Assembly (NCBI GenBank): GCA_041581055.1
Contig: JBFGCT010000123.1
Location: 1 to 12,399, forward strand
From: JBFGCT01 sp041581055
GTDB lineage: Bacteria; Actinomycetota; Acidimicrobiia; Acidimicrobiales; Ilumatobacteraceae
Length of the DNA: 12,399 nucleotides
Reading direction: 5' to 3'
The translations under genes and the position numbers were made by a program. Each line of letters begins with the position of its first letter. Position 1 is the stretch's first letter. A model generated the notes under the pieces. It made no database searches, was not told the DNA's origin, and saw only the letters and a program-made list of their open reading frames with translations. This document shows positions 1 through 7,729 of the stretch, piece by piece.

Positions 1-642
1 GAGGCCCGACGGCGAGGTCGCCCGAGCCATCCGCCAGACAAGTGGCACGAACAGCGCCTGGGCGAAGACGAAGGTCGCGGCCATCTGCGCGACGTTGCGG
101 TTGCCGGTCGCCGCGAAGAACACGACCGTCAGCAGCCAGCAGAACGGCGACGCGAGCCGCCAGATGTTCCAGATCGAGTAGCGCTCGAGTGACCGAAAGA
201 AGGAGATCGGGAATCCGAGGAGGATGATGGTCAACCCGATCAGGCAGTACCAGCGCGCCGCCGCGACGGATTCCGGCTGGCCGCTGAGGATCGTCGGGAT
301 CAGGAAGTACGCGCCCGTGAGAACCACTGAGCTCGCGGCGAGCGACAACGTCGCCGCGCTCGCCAGGATGACGAGCGGCCGCGCTCGCCGCTGGCCGACG
401 AAGTAGACGACCGACTCGCCCAGCGACAGGGCGCACACCGCCCCGACGATCGATCCCGTCACGGCCGCGGCGGCCAGGTGGCCGCGAGCCTCCGGACCGA
501 GGAGTCGAGCGACGACCACACCGGCGAGCAACGCCGACAGCGCGATGACGATGTTGGTGCCCATCGTCCGCGCCACCGCACGCGAGCTGTTCGTCGGCTG
601 CTCGGCGAACGCGTTGCCCGTGATGGCCTGGCTACTGGCCAT
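1..642 (-). CDS. Wzx-like polysaccharide flippase (partial, C-terminus off window)
   Basis: N-terminal 214 residues of a polytopic membrane protein; the reading frame stays open to base 1. The start is ATG at 642-640, with a weak GGGA ribosome site seven bases upstream. Hydrophobic segments lie at about residues 28-48, 57-77, 91-111, 132-150, 166-180 and 188-205. The stretch VARLLGPEARG (about 44-54), just after the first segment, is the typical signature of the oligosaccharide flippase / polysaccharide transporter family (MATE-like fold). Such proteins move lipid-linked repeat units across the cytoplasmic membrane. The start overlaps the end of the upstream methyltransferase by 11 bases in another frame, so the two are probably translationally coupled. 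The family call rests on hydrophobicity, this motif and the context. Substrate is unknown. Confidence 0.82.
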   Translation of the reverse strand, partial: MASSQAITGNAFAEQPTNSSRAVARTMGTNIVIALSALLAGVVVARLLGPEARGHLAAAAVTGSIVGAVCALSLGESVVYFVGQRRARPLVILASAATLSLAASSVVLTGAYFLIPTILSGQPESVAAARWYCLIGLTIILLGFPISFFRSLERYSIWNIWRLASPFCWLLTVVFFAATGNRNVAQMAATFVFAQALFVPLVWRMARATSPSGL

Positions 643-1336
643 CGGGTCGTCCCACGGCGATCCAGTTGCGGCCGAAACGATGCCCCACCACCGGCAGGCG
701 CATCAGCTGCGGGACACGGCGCCCGAGCCACGGCCAGCGGCCCGCGCCGGGAAACGAGCCGATGCGGCCGATGCGCCCTTCGACGCGCCACCCGCCCATC
801 TCGAACGCCGTCGCGAGCGCCCGGGAGGTGAACCCGCGGATGTGCGTCGGATCATCCCAGACCGCACGTGGAATCGCCCGCGGCACGGTCACGATGATGA
901 CCGCATCCTGCCGGCATACTCGGCGCACCTCGCGCAGCACGGAGATCGGATCGGCGACGTGCTCGAGGACGTCCTTCAGCAGAGCTCCCTCGAACACACC
1001 GTGGCGGAACGGCAGTTGCGACGCGTCCGACGCGGCGCAGAGATGTCCGCCGTCCAACACCCCGTCATCGAAGTCGGCGTACACCACCGTCCGATCGGCT
1101 GCCTCGACACGCTCGCGACCTGCGCCGACGTTCAGCACCCGGCCGGCCGGCAGACGCTCGAGGCACATCGCGATGAACGCCGAGCCGCCGGACGCGGAAG
1201 CCGTCGATCGCCCGAGGTGCCCGACCGGAACCGCCCGGGCGCCGCCAAGACGCGCATCCTGCGGTGGGGAGTCGACCGATTCGAATCGTCTGGTCGAATC
1301 CGACTGCACGGCCGCCGATGCTACCGGTGCCTCCAC
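632..1336 (-). CDS. Class I SAM-dependent methyltransferase
   Basis: 234 residues from a GTG at 1336-1334. An in-frame TGA lies a few codons upstream, so the gene cannot start much earlier. The Rossmann core is clear: motif I VLNVGAGR at about 67-74, an acidic residue after strand 2 (YADFDDG, 86-92), DASQLPF at 104-110, and LLKDVLEHVADP at 119-130, typical of the Methyltransf_11/23 type. DDPTHIRGFT (161-170) is common in methyltransferases of glycan loci. The first 35 or so residues look unstructured and no good ribosome site precedes the GTG, so the true start could be later. It lies 32 bases after the glycosyltransferase and overlaps the flippase by 11 bases. It probably methylates a sugar of the repeat unit or a lipid-linked intermediate, but the acceptor cannot be read from sequence. 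Confidence 0.85.
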   Translation of the reverse strand: MEAPVASAAVQSDSTRRFESVDSPPQDARLGGARAVPVGHLGRSTASASGGSAFIAMCLERLPAGRVLNVGAGRERVEAADRTVVYADFDDGVLDGGHLCAASDASQLPFRHGVFEGALLKDVLEHVADPISVLREVRRVCRQDAVIIVTVPRAIPRAVWDDPTHIRGFTSRALATAFEMGGWRVEGRIGRIGSFPGAGRWPWLGRRVPQLMRLPVVGHRFGRNWIAVGRPDGQ

Positions 1337-1368
1337 CGCCAGTCGCGGTCAGCCGCCGGGAGCGCTCG

Positions 1369-2544
1369 TCACGAACTCGCTTCGGCAATGCAGTCGGACA
1401 GGAGGCCCACGTTGTCCGCGATGGCGCTCGGATCGTTCACGAGCTCACCGGCCATACGCTTCGCGGCTCGTCGCATCGCGTTTCTCTCGTCGGCGTCGAG
1501 AGATCGGAATCGGCCGATCCGCTCCGCCAATCCGGCGACGTCGGTTGGATCACAGACCCAGCCGGCGCCGGCCTGCTCGACCGGCGCCCAGGGAGTGTCC
1601 CGGCCGACGATCACCGGCACTCCCGCGCAGAGCGCTTCGAGGATGACGTGGCCGAAGTTCTCCCCGAGCGTCGGAAGGGCGAAGAGCTCGTACCGGCTCA
1701 GGAAGTCGACGACGTCATCCGCCGGTACGGCGCCATGCCAGGTGACGCGGTCGGAGAGATTCAGCGCGTCCACCAATCGCACGCACTCCTCGCCGTACGT
1801 CGGGTCGTCGAGCGGGCCGGCGATGGTCAGTCGGGTGTCGGGTGGCAGGTGCGCCAGCGCCTCGATCAGGGCATGCAGGTTCTTCATGCGTGCGACACGC
1901 GACAAGAAGACGATGTCACATCCGTCCGCACCCGGCTCGGAGGTCTCGCTCCGGTCGGGGGCCGGCTCGACGGAGGCGAGGTTTCGGGCGACGCGTACGT
2001 CGAGCGACGGGGCGGCCGCCCTCCGTCTCGGCGACATCACCGCCTCGATCTCCACTCGCTCGCCCTCATTGGACGCGTGCCAGGTCACCACTCGGTGCAA
2101 CCGCAAGAACTTGAAGATCGCGATGTAGGCGGACTTGCGTCGGCGCTTCAGCGCCCGCGCGCCGGGTGACATCTCGCCTCGCGGGGCCATCAGGATGGGC
2201 GTACGTCGACTGATGACTCGGGCCGTGAGTAGGGGAATCAGCGTGTAGAACGGATCGAAGAAACTGTTCAGATAGATCAGATCCGCCCTCGAGTCTTTGA
2301 GGGCGCGACGAAACTCCAACGGACCGGGATGACGCGAGGTGTACCAGACCCGCGCCCCGCTCTGCTCGAACCATGACCGCCGCTCGATGCCGGAGAGCGG
2401 GACCGTGACGTCGAACGCACTCGCCAGCACCCAGAAGTCGAAGTGGGCGCTCAAACGATAGGTCAGCGCTCCCAGACTCCTCGTTGGCCCGCCGGCCAGG
2501 TACGCGGGCGGGAACGCCGACGCGACGATCAGGATGTTCGCCAT
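1369..2544 (-). CDS. GT4-family glycosyltransferase (GT-B fold)
   Basis: 391 residues from ATG at 2544-2542. A GTG two codons earlier (2550) is possible, but the AGGCGG at 2557-2552 sits seven bases from the ATG and too close to the GTG, so I choose the ATG. The N-terminal half begins MANILIVASAFPP followed by a glycine-rich loop (AGGP), as in GT-B acceptor domains. PRGEMSPGAR lies at 121-130. The C-terminal donor domain has FLSRVARMKN (213-222) and the E-x7-E motif E295-NFGHVIL-E303, which binds the nucleotide sugar in retaining GT4 enzymes. It should transfer one sugar onto the lipid-linked repeat unit on the cytoplasmic face. The start overlaps the preceding glycosyltransferase by 16 bases, implying coupled translation. 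Donor and linkage are unknown. Confidence 0.9.
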   Translation of the reverse strand: MANILIVASAFPPAYLAGGPTRSLGALTYRLSAHFDFWVLASAFDVTVPLSGIERRSWFEQSGARVWYTSRHPGPLEFRRALKDSRADLIYLNSFFDPFYTLIPLLTARVISRRTPILMAPRGEMSPGARALKRRRKSAYIAIFKFLRLHRVVTWHASNEGERVEIEAVMSPRRRAAAPSLDVRVARNLASVEPAPDRSETSEPGADGCDIVFLSRVARMKNLHALIEALAHLPPDTRLTIAGPLDDPTYGEECVRLVDALNLSDRVTWHGAVPADDVVDFLSRYELFALPTLGENFGHVILEALCAGVPVIVGRDTPWAPVEQAGAGWVCDPTDVAGLAERIGRFRSLDADERNAMRRAAKRMAGELVNDPSAIADNVGLLSDCIAEASS

Positions 2545-3518
2545 CGGCACACCGCCTCATAGATCGCCGCGTACTGCTCCGCAATCGATCTCGGCGCCCA
2601 CCTCTTGACCGAATCCATGCCCGCGGAGACGACTCTCTCATACAGCGCTTCGTCGTCCAGAAGCCGAGCCACCGCGTCACCGATGCCCGCCGAATCGAAA
2701 GGATCGACGAGGACGGCGCCCGCCCCCGCGACATCGCACATGGGCGGAATCTCCGACGTCACGACAGGGCGCCCGGACGCCTGTGCCTCGACGATTGGCA
2801 GGCCAAAACCCTCGTACGTGGAGACAAACACGACCAGATCACAGGAACGATACTCCGCGGTCATCTCCTCCAACGTGAGATCGACGGCGTTCGACCACGA
2901 CAGGCCAGACCGATCGAGGTGCCGCCGTTGATCGGCGGTGAGGCTGCCGATGATCCGGAGGTGCACGGGACGCCCGTCGAGCGCGTCGACCACGCGGTCG
3001 AGGTTCTTGTTCGGCCCGGCGCCAACCTGCAGCACCACGGGCGGGCTGTTCGGCGGCCGGGGGGACCGTCGGAACGCCGAGGAGACAGGACATCCGACGA
3101 CCTCGATCTTCGACTCGCTCCACGGGAACCGTTCGACCAACGAGTCACGGGTGGCCTGGCTGATCACCGTGACCCTGGCACACCACCAAAGCGGAATCCG
3201 GTACCAGAGAACCTCGAACACCCACCGCCGGATTCCGGACAGCCGGCCGAGGCTCACGGTGTCCGCGATCGTGAGAACGCTCGTCCGGCGAGGGAGTGCC
3301 AGGGCCAGATAGTGCACATCGCCGGTGACGTGGTTCACCGTGCCACGGTGGCGGGCGGCGAAGAGCATGTTGCGCGCGCGGTTGACAACGCCGTTGCTCG
3401 GAAAGGGCAGCTCGCGATCGATCGCGTTCAACGAGTCGGGGAGCGCCGCGATCACATCATCGAACACGAGCTCCAGGCTGAACTGACCGGGGAGGGGCTT
3501 CCGGCGGAACAGGACCAC
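2529..3518 (-). CDS. GT4-family glycosyltransferase (GT-B fold)
   Basis: 329 residues if translation starts at GTG 3518-3516. The protein then opens VVLFRRKPLPGQFSLE, a beginning seen in GT4 proteins, with the first beta strand intact. The frame is open much further upstream, but that part overlaps asnB out of frame and is Arg/Pro-rich shadow. TTG and GTG codons between 3519 and 3660 are other possible starts. No start has a good ribosome site, so the 5' end is uncertain. The donor domain shows VLQVGAGPNKNLDRVVDAL (162-180) and the E-x7-E motif TYE236GFGLPIVE244. Length is slightly short for the family (about 350-400) but both GT-B halves are present. It lies 125 bases after asnB and overlaps the next glycosyltransferase by 16 bases. 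Confidence 0.87.
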   Translation of the reverse strand: MVLFRRKPLPGQFSLELVFDDVIAALPDSLNAIDRELPFPSNGVVNRARNMLFAARHRGTVNHVTGDVHYLALALPRRTSVLTIADTVSLGRLSGIRRWVFEVLWYRIPLWWCARVTVISQATRDSLVERFPWSESKIEVVGCPVSSAFRRSPRPPNSPPVVLQVGAGPNKNLDRVVDALDGRPVHLRIIGSLTADQRRHLDRSGLSWSNAVDLTLEEMTAEYRSCDLVVFVSTYEGFGLPIVEAQASGRPVVTSEIPPMCDVAGAGAVLVDPFDSAGIGDAVARLLDDEALYERVVSAGMDSVKRWAPRSIAEQYAAIYEAVCRWRTS

Positions 3519-3559
3519 CGTCGGTTCACTCGTCGGCGGTGTTCGGCGATCACGCAAGG

Positions 3560-3589
3560 CTCGGCCGGGGCTCGAGCGCCTCGGCCGGG
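3560..3589. repeat. Ten-base direct repeat upstream of glycosyltransferase
   Basis: CTCGGCCGGG occurs at 3560-3569 and again at 3580-3589, separated by exactly ten bases (GCTCGAGCGC), giving a 20-base period or about two helical turns. It sits in the 125-base gap (3519-3643) between the end of asnB and the next glycosyltransferase. I see no convincing promoter or terminator in that gap. It could be a binding site or chance in GC-rich DNA. Confidence 0.3.
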
Positions 3590-3643
3590 TGCGCGACGTG
3601 CTGAGCTCGGTCGGCAAGAAGGGTGAGGCTAGCAGGGGCTGGT

Positions 3644-5548
3644 TCACGCCGGTGTGTCGAGAAACGCCCGGCACCACATCTCGAGACAGATCAGCGCGAA
3701 GATCGGGTAGGCGGCGTCCACTCGGCCCAGCCGGTCGTCGTTGATCAGCGTTCTCACGTTCTGATGGTCGAAAATGCCTCGCGCGGCGAGCGACTGAGCC
3801 GACAAGATGTCGTCGACCGTGTCTCGCAGTTCGCGGCCGAGCCAGCGGCGCAGTGGGGCGCCGAACCCGGTCTTCGAGCGATAGATGACGTCGCGCGGGA
3901 GGTACGGCTCCATCGCCTTCTTGAACGCCCACTTCCCGACGCGGCCGCGCTGCTTGTACTCGAGCGGCAACCGCGTCGCGAACTCGACCAGATCGGGGTC
4001 GAGCAGAGGAACCCGAACCTCGACGCCGCACGCCATGCTCATTCGGTCGGTGTAGGGCAGGTTGTGATCGGCCAGGAAGTGCTTGCCCTCGAGGTAGAGC
4101 ATGCGGTTCAGCGGCGCCACATCGTCGGCGATGTTGCCGAGCGAGGCCAACAGCGGGCCGCCGACCGGCTCGCGGATGCCCGCGCCGACGTCGGGATCGA
4201 AGAGCGCGTGCAGCAAGCCGGGATCGATCCAGTAGAAATAGCTGGCGATCCTGGCGTCCCCGTCGAGGTCGGCATATCGCAGGGCCTTGCCGAGCCGGCG
4301 CCCGACCGTGGTTCGCGCGGGGACGCGAGCTGCGGCGGCGGCCAGCGCCCGCCGACCGCTGCGCGGCAACCACGCCCACGCGCGCTCCTGTTGGAGGACG
4401 TAGTGCCGGCGATACCCCGTGAAGATGTCGTCCCCACCCGCGCCGGAGAGCAACACCTTCAGTCCGTGGTCACGTGCCATCTCGCAGATGAACAACGCGT
4501 TCAACGCCGCGGGGTCCGCCTGCGGTTCGTCCAGGTGGTAGACCATCCGCTCGAGGTGCTTCACCATCTCCGCGGAGCTCGCCTCCACCGTGTGCAGGTC
4601 GACGCCCAGGTGTCTGGCCACACGGCGGGCGATGGGAAGATCGTCGATCATCCCCTCGCTGGCGAACGTGTCGTCGCCGAACCCGATCGTGAAGCACTGC
4701 AGCGCCTCGTCGGACGTGGCACTGGCGAACGCGGCCACCGAACTCGAATCGAGACCCCCCGACAGGAATGCGCCAACCGGAACATCGGCGACCATCTGAC
4801 GCCGCACGGCCTGCTGCACGAAGTGCTCGACCCCGGCGATCGCCTCCGCTTCGGTCATGCCGTCGAGCTCCGCCGTGTACGGCAAGTCGTAGAATCTCCA
4901 GCGCCGAAGGATCCGGCCTTCGCGGACGACCATCGCATGACCGGGCTCGAGCTTCTGAACCGATCTCAGAATGGTCCTCGGAGCCGGGCACCAGAGGTAG
5001 GCGACGTAACTCTGGATGGCGTCGACATCGAGCGTGCGGTCGAGGTGCCGGTCCTGGAGCAACGCCTTGAGCTCGCTCGCGAACAGGAATCCGCGGGCGG
5101 TCTCCGCGAAGTAGAGCGGCTTGACTCCCGGCCCATCGCGGGCGACCAGCAACGCCCTGCTCCGGGTGTCCCAGATCGCGAACGCGTACATGCCGTTGAG
5201 TCGTGCGAGCATCTCGTCGCCGTCGCGGAGATAGAGATTGAGGAGAACCTCGGTGTCCGATTCGCTCCGGAATCCGAACCCGCCACGCACGAGCTCAGCG
5301 CGCAGCTCGCGATAGTTGAAGATCTCACCGTTGTACGAGATCACCACCGTGCCGGTCGCGTCCCACATCGGCTGATGGCCGGCGGCCGAGAGGTCGATGA
5401 TCGTCAGACGGCGGTGAGCGAGGCCGACCCCGTGGGTCTCGTCGAGCCAGACACCGTCATCGTCGGGCCCGCGGTGGGCGATCGAGGTGCCCATCCGCAC
5501 GAGCAGGTCACGGCCGAAATCACCGGAGAAGCCGGCTATGCCACACAT
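3644..5548 (-). CDS. asnB: AsnB-type glutamine-dependent amidotransferase (asparagine synthase family)
   Basis: 634 residues, full length for the family (about 600-650). The start is ATG at 5548-5546, giving MCGIAGF; Cys2 is the N-terminal nucleophile after Met removal. The glutaminase domain (about 1-210) has HRGPDD (25-30), YNGEIFNY (72-79) and SESDTE (95-100). The synthetase domain has the pyrophosphate loop SGGLDSS at 263-269 and LSGAGGDDIFTGYRR at 367-381. Ammonia from glutamine would be channelled to an adenylated carboxylate. In housekeeping AsnB this is aspartate. Homologues in surface-polysaccharide loci (for example WbpS of Pseudomonas) are proposed to amidate uronic acids, and the position at the head of a glycosyltransferase operon favours such a role. 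The loop usually reading RD-[RH]-[FL]-G-x-KPLY is RDGPGVKPLYF here. A TAGGAT -10 box lies 46 bases upstream. Confidence 0.93.
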   Translation of the reverse strand: MCGIAGFSGDFGRDLLVRMGTSIAHRGPDDDGVWLDETHGVGLAHRRLTIIDLSAAGHQPMWDATGTVVISYNGEIFNYRELRAELVRGGFGFRSESDTEVLLNLYLRDGDEMLARLNGMYAFAIWDTRSRALLVARDGPGVKPLYFAETARGFLFASELKALLQDRHLDRTLDVDAIQSYVAYLWCPAPRTILRSVQKLEPGHAMVVREGRILRRWRFYDLPYTAELDGMTEAEAIAGVEHFVQQAVRRQMVADVPVGAFLSGGLDSSSVAAFASATSDEALQCFTIGFGDDTFASEGMIDDLPIARRVARHLGVDLHTVEASSAEMVKHLERMVYHLDEPQADPAALNALFICEMARDHGLKVLLSGAGGDDIFTGYRRHYVLQQERAWAWLPRSGRRALAAAAARVPARTTVGRRLGKALRYADLDGDARIASYFYWIDPGLLHALFDPDVGAGIREPVGGPLLASLGNIADDVAPLNRMLYLEGKHFLADHNLPYTDRMSMACGVEVRVPLLDPDLVEFATRLPLEYKQRGRVGKWAFKKAMEPYLPRDVIYRSKTGFGAPLRRWLGRELRDTVDDILSAQSLAARGIFDHQNVRTLINDDRLGRVDAAYPIFALICLEMWCRAFLDTPA

Positions 5549-5593
5549 CGGGCCACTTCCAATCTCGTAGCAGGGCCGACCTTCTTGCAGCAG

Positions 5594-5599
5594 ATCCTA
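5594..5599 (-). promoter_or_regulatory. Probable -10 box for the asnB operon
   Basis: On the minus strand this reads TAGGAT, a good TANNNT -10 element, 45 bases before the asnB ATG at 5548. It would leave a leader of about 35-40 bases containing a GGAAG that could act as the ribosome site. No good -35 hexamer lies 16-18 bases upstream; that region is occupied by the palindromic element at 5601-5640, so regulation or an activator is plausible. Confidence 0.45.
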
Positions 5600-5600
5600 G

Positions 5601-5640
5601 CGTTCGCTCGCCGTCGACGGGGGCCGGCCCAAGGCGAACG
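5601..5640. promoter_or_regulatory. Nested inverted-repeat element between divergent promoters (candidate operator)
   Basis: The outer arms CGTTCGC (5601-5607) and GCGAACG (5634-5640) are perfect inverted repeats centred at 5620/5621. Between them lie two adjacent perfect ten-base palindromes, CCGTCGACGG (5611-5620) and GGGCCGGCCC (5621-5630), which meet at that same centre. The element sits between the -10 box of asnB and that of the divergent methyltransferase, where both -35 regions should be. A shared regulator site is the simplest reading. GC-rich DNA yields short palindromes easily, so this is unproven. Confidence 0.4.
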
Positions 5641-5658
5641 CCGGACCGACCCTCTGGG

Positions 5659-5686
5659 TACACTGAGCGGCCGCCACATCGAGAGG
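5659..5686 (+). promoter_or_regulatory. Probable -10 box and ribosome site for the methyltransferase-wecB unit
   Basis: TACACT at 5659-5664 matches a -10 hexamer and would give a short leader of about 20 bases. GAGAGG at 5681-5686 is a strong Shine-Dalgarno sequence five bases before the GTG at 5692 and fixes that start. The -35 is poor (around 5636-5641) and coincides with the right arm of the inverted repeat at 5601-5640. Confidence 0.5.
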
Positions 5687-5691
5687 AACAG

Positions 5692-6525
5692 GTGAGGACA
5701 GACGAGCTGAAGCGGCAGGTCCGCGACCACTGGAGCGACGAGCCATGTGGCACACGCGGCGTCGGCGACGATGACCGAGCGACGCTCCTCGCCGAGATCG
5801 AGCGCCATCGGTACGACAGCGTCGAGTCCTACATCCCCGGCTTCGCCCGGTGGGAGCGCGGCGCGGGCAAGCGCGTGCTCGAGATCGGTGTGGGTGCGGG
5901 CGCCGACCACCTCCAGTGGGCGCGAGCCGGGGCGGAGCTCAGCGGCGTCGACCTCAGCCAGGTCGCCGTCGACCTCGCCAACGAACGCCTGGCGCTCGAC
6001 GGCCTCGAGTCCGACGTGCGTGTGGGCGACGCCGAGCACCTCGACTTCGACGACGGCACCTTTGACATCGTCTACTGCTACGGCGTCCTCCACCACACGC
6101 CGGACACCGAGCGCGCCGTCGCCGAAGTGCGACGAGTGCTCAAGCCGGGCGGCACCGGGCTGCTCATGCTCTACAAGCTGCGCAGCTGGACCAGCCTGAG
6201 CCTGTGGGCGTTGCACTGCCTCGGACGCGGTCGCCCGTGGAGATCCTGGCGGTGGGCCATACGCGAGCACCTGGAGTCGCCGGGCACGAAGGCCTACACC
6301 CGCGCCGAGATCCACGAGCTCCTCGCCGACTTCGAGATCACCCATCTCGAACCTCAACTCCTCGCCAGCGACGTTCTGGAGATGACCCCGAGCGAGAAGT
6401 ACCAGAGCTGGCTGCATCGGGTGGTCTATCGCCTCTATCCACGCCGGTTGGTGCGACTGCTGGGACCGCGGTTCGGGTTCGCGTGGCTGATCGAAGTGCG
6501 CAAGCCGATCACGGAATCAGCCTGA
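5692..6525 (+). CDS. Class I SAM-dependent methyltransferase
   Basis: 277 residues from GTG 5692, a start fixed by GAGAGG five bases upstream. The N-terminus contains RDHWSDEPCGTR (about 11-22); this W-x-x-x-P-C-G-T pattern recurs in a methyltransferase family common in polysaccharide and secondary-metabolite loci. Motif I is VLEIGVGAGAD (62-72), an acidic Asp ends strand 2 (GVDLS, 85-89), GDAEHLDFDDGTFD spans 112-125, and GVLHHTPD is at 131-138. The C-terminal third (about 165-277) is rich in Trp, Arg and hydrophobic residues and may form a membrane-associated or acceptor-binding cap. It is divergent from asnB and 58 bases upstream of the 2-epimerase, probably in one transcript. It resembles the methyltransferase at 632-1336 only in the core fold, so the two probably have different acceptors. 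The methylated substrate is unknown. Confidence 0.88.
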   Translation: MRTDELKRQVRDHWSDEPCGTRGVGDDDRATLLAEIERHRYDSVESYIPGFARWERGAGKRVLEIGVGAGADHLQWARAGAELSGVDLSQVAVDLANERLALDGLESDVRVGDAEHLDFDDGTFDIVYCYGVLHHTPDTERAVAEVRRVLKPGGTGLLMLYKLRSWTSLSLWALHCLGRGRPWRSWRWAIREHLESPGTKAYTRAEIHELLADFEITHLEPQLLASDVLEMTPSEKYQSWLHRVVYRLYPRRLVRLLGPRFGFAWLIEVRKPITESA

Positions 6526-6583
6526 GAACCCGTTTCGACCCGATGAGCGGCAGCGTCCCGGAATCGTCCGAGCGCCCACGCTG

Positions 6584-7714
6584 ATGGCGGCTCGAGCTGA
6601 GTTCTCGGTGATGTGCGTCGCGGGCGCGCGGCCGAACTTCCCGAAGCTCAAGCCGGTCCTCGACGCGCTCGACCGCCTCGGTGTCGCGACAACGCTCGTC
6701 CACACCGGTCAGCACTACGACCACATCATGAGCGACGTCTTCCTCGACGAGTTGGGGATCCGCCGGCCGGACCACTCGCTCGGGGCCGGCTCGGGGACAC
6801 ACGCGGAGCAGACCGCGCGGATCATGACGGCGATCGAACCGATCGTCGAACGGGAGCGCCCCGACGTGATCGTCGTCGTCGGCGACGTCAACTCGACGGT
6901 CGCGTGCGGCCTCGTCGGCGCGAAGCTGGGTTGCCTCGTGGCTCATGTCGAGGCCGGCCTGCGGAGCCGCGACTGGGCGATGCCGGAGGAGATCAACCGC
7001 GTCGTCACCGACCGGCTGTCCGACTACCTCTTCGCGCCGTCGGCCGATGCTGTCGACAACCTGCGCGCCGAGGGCTACCGGGCCGACCAGATCCACCTGG
7101 TGGGCAACGTCATGATCGACACGCTCTTCGCCAACCTCGATCGGGCGCGAGCCCGGCTGCCCGCCTTGCTCGAGCGGTCGGGGCTGGAGGCGGGCCACTA
7201 CGCGCTCACCACGCTGCACCGCCCGTCGAATGTGGACGACCCCGACCAACTGCGCGGCCTGGTCGGCGCGCTCGAGGCGGTCGCCGCGTCGCTTCCGGTC
7301 GTGTTCCCGGCCCACCCGCGAACCGTCGAGCGTCTGCGCGCGCTGGAGGTCCCCGGCCTCGCCCGACTGCGGATCATCGAGCCGCTGGGCTATCTCGACT
7401 TCATCGCGCTGCAATCGACGGCCACGGTCGTCCTCACCGACTCCGGCGGCGTGCAGGAGGAGACGACCGCGCTCGGCATCGCATGCCTGACGCTGCGCGA
7501 GAACACAGAGCGGCCGATCACGATCAGCGAAGGCACCAATCGCGTCGTCGGCGCCGATCCGGCGGCCATCGAGGCGGCGGTGCTCGACGTGCTGTCCAAC
7601 GGCGTGACGCCGCGCCGGCCCGAGCTCTGGGACGGCCGTGCCGGCGAACGGATCGGGGAGATCCTGCTGTCGGGCGGGACCGCCGCGACGCGCAAGCGCC
7701 CGACCGACCTCTGA
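6584..7714 (+). CDS. wecB: Non-hydrolysing UDP-N-acetylglucosamine 2-epimerase
   Basis: 376 residues, normal for the family. It interconverts UDP-GlcNAc and UDP-ManNAc (or a related 2-acetamido sugar) in the cytoplasm. GARPNFPKL lies at 14-22. Catalytic residues known from E. coli WecB are present: Asp101 in GDVNST, Glu123 in HVEAGLRS, Glu135 in MPEEINR and His212 in LHRPSN. The UDP-binding DSGGVQEE is at 286-293. ATG 6584 gives seven residues before the first strand and is the only start that keeps it intact, but it lacks a ribosome site. It lies 58 bases after the methyltransferase stop and converges on the oxidoreductase gene with a 15-base gap and no visible terminator. No wecC-type UDP-ManNAc dehydrogenase is in view, so UDP-ManNAc may be used directly, or this may be a WbpI-like epimerase acting on a diacetamido uronic acid. 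Confidence 0.94.
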   Translation: MAARAEFSVMCVAGARPNFPKLKPVLDALDRLGVATTLVHTGQHYDHIMSDVFLDELGIRRPDHSLGAGSGTHAEQTARIMTAIEPIVERERPDVIVVVGDVNSTVACGLVGAKLGCLVAHVEAGLRSRDWAMPEEINRVVTDRLSDYLFAPSADAVDNLRAEGYRADQIHLVGNVMIDTLFANLDRARARLPALLERSGLEAGHYALTTLHRPSNVDDPDQLRGLVGALEAVAASLPVVFPAHPRTVERLRALEVPGLARLRIIEPLGYLDFIALQSTATVVLTDSGGVQEETTALGIACLTLRENTERPITISEGTNRVVGADPAAIEAAVLDVLSNGVTPRRPELWDGRAGERIGEILLSGGTAATRKRPTDL

Positions 7715-7729
7715 GCTTCGGTGGCCCGA

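Noticed and set aside
545..2128. Long plus-strand open frame (527 codons) across the methyltransferase and glycosyltransferase region
   Set aside because: Antisense shadow of two genes with clear catalytic motifs on the minus strand; its translation is Arg/Ser/Pro-rich with no domain.
3519..4379. Apparent N-terminal extension of the glycosyltransferase, which would give a 616-residue protein
   Set aside because: Most of the extension overlaps asnB in a shifted frame and is Arg/Pro-rich; the family's usual N-terminus begins at the GTG at 3518.
3623..5695. Plus-strand open frame of 690 codons opposite asnB
   Set aside because: Entirely antisense to an AsnB gene with intact catalytic motifs; composition is typical of GC-rich shadow frames.
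6543..6584. 13-codon ORF whose TGA overlaps the wecB ATG (TGATG)
   Set aside because: No ribosome site, no promoter at its start and too short to judge; listed only because the oxidoreductase shows a similar but better-supported arrangement.
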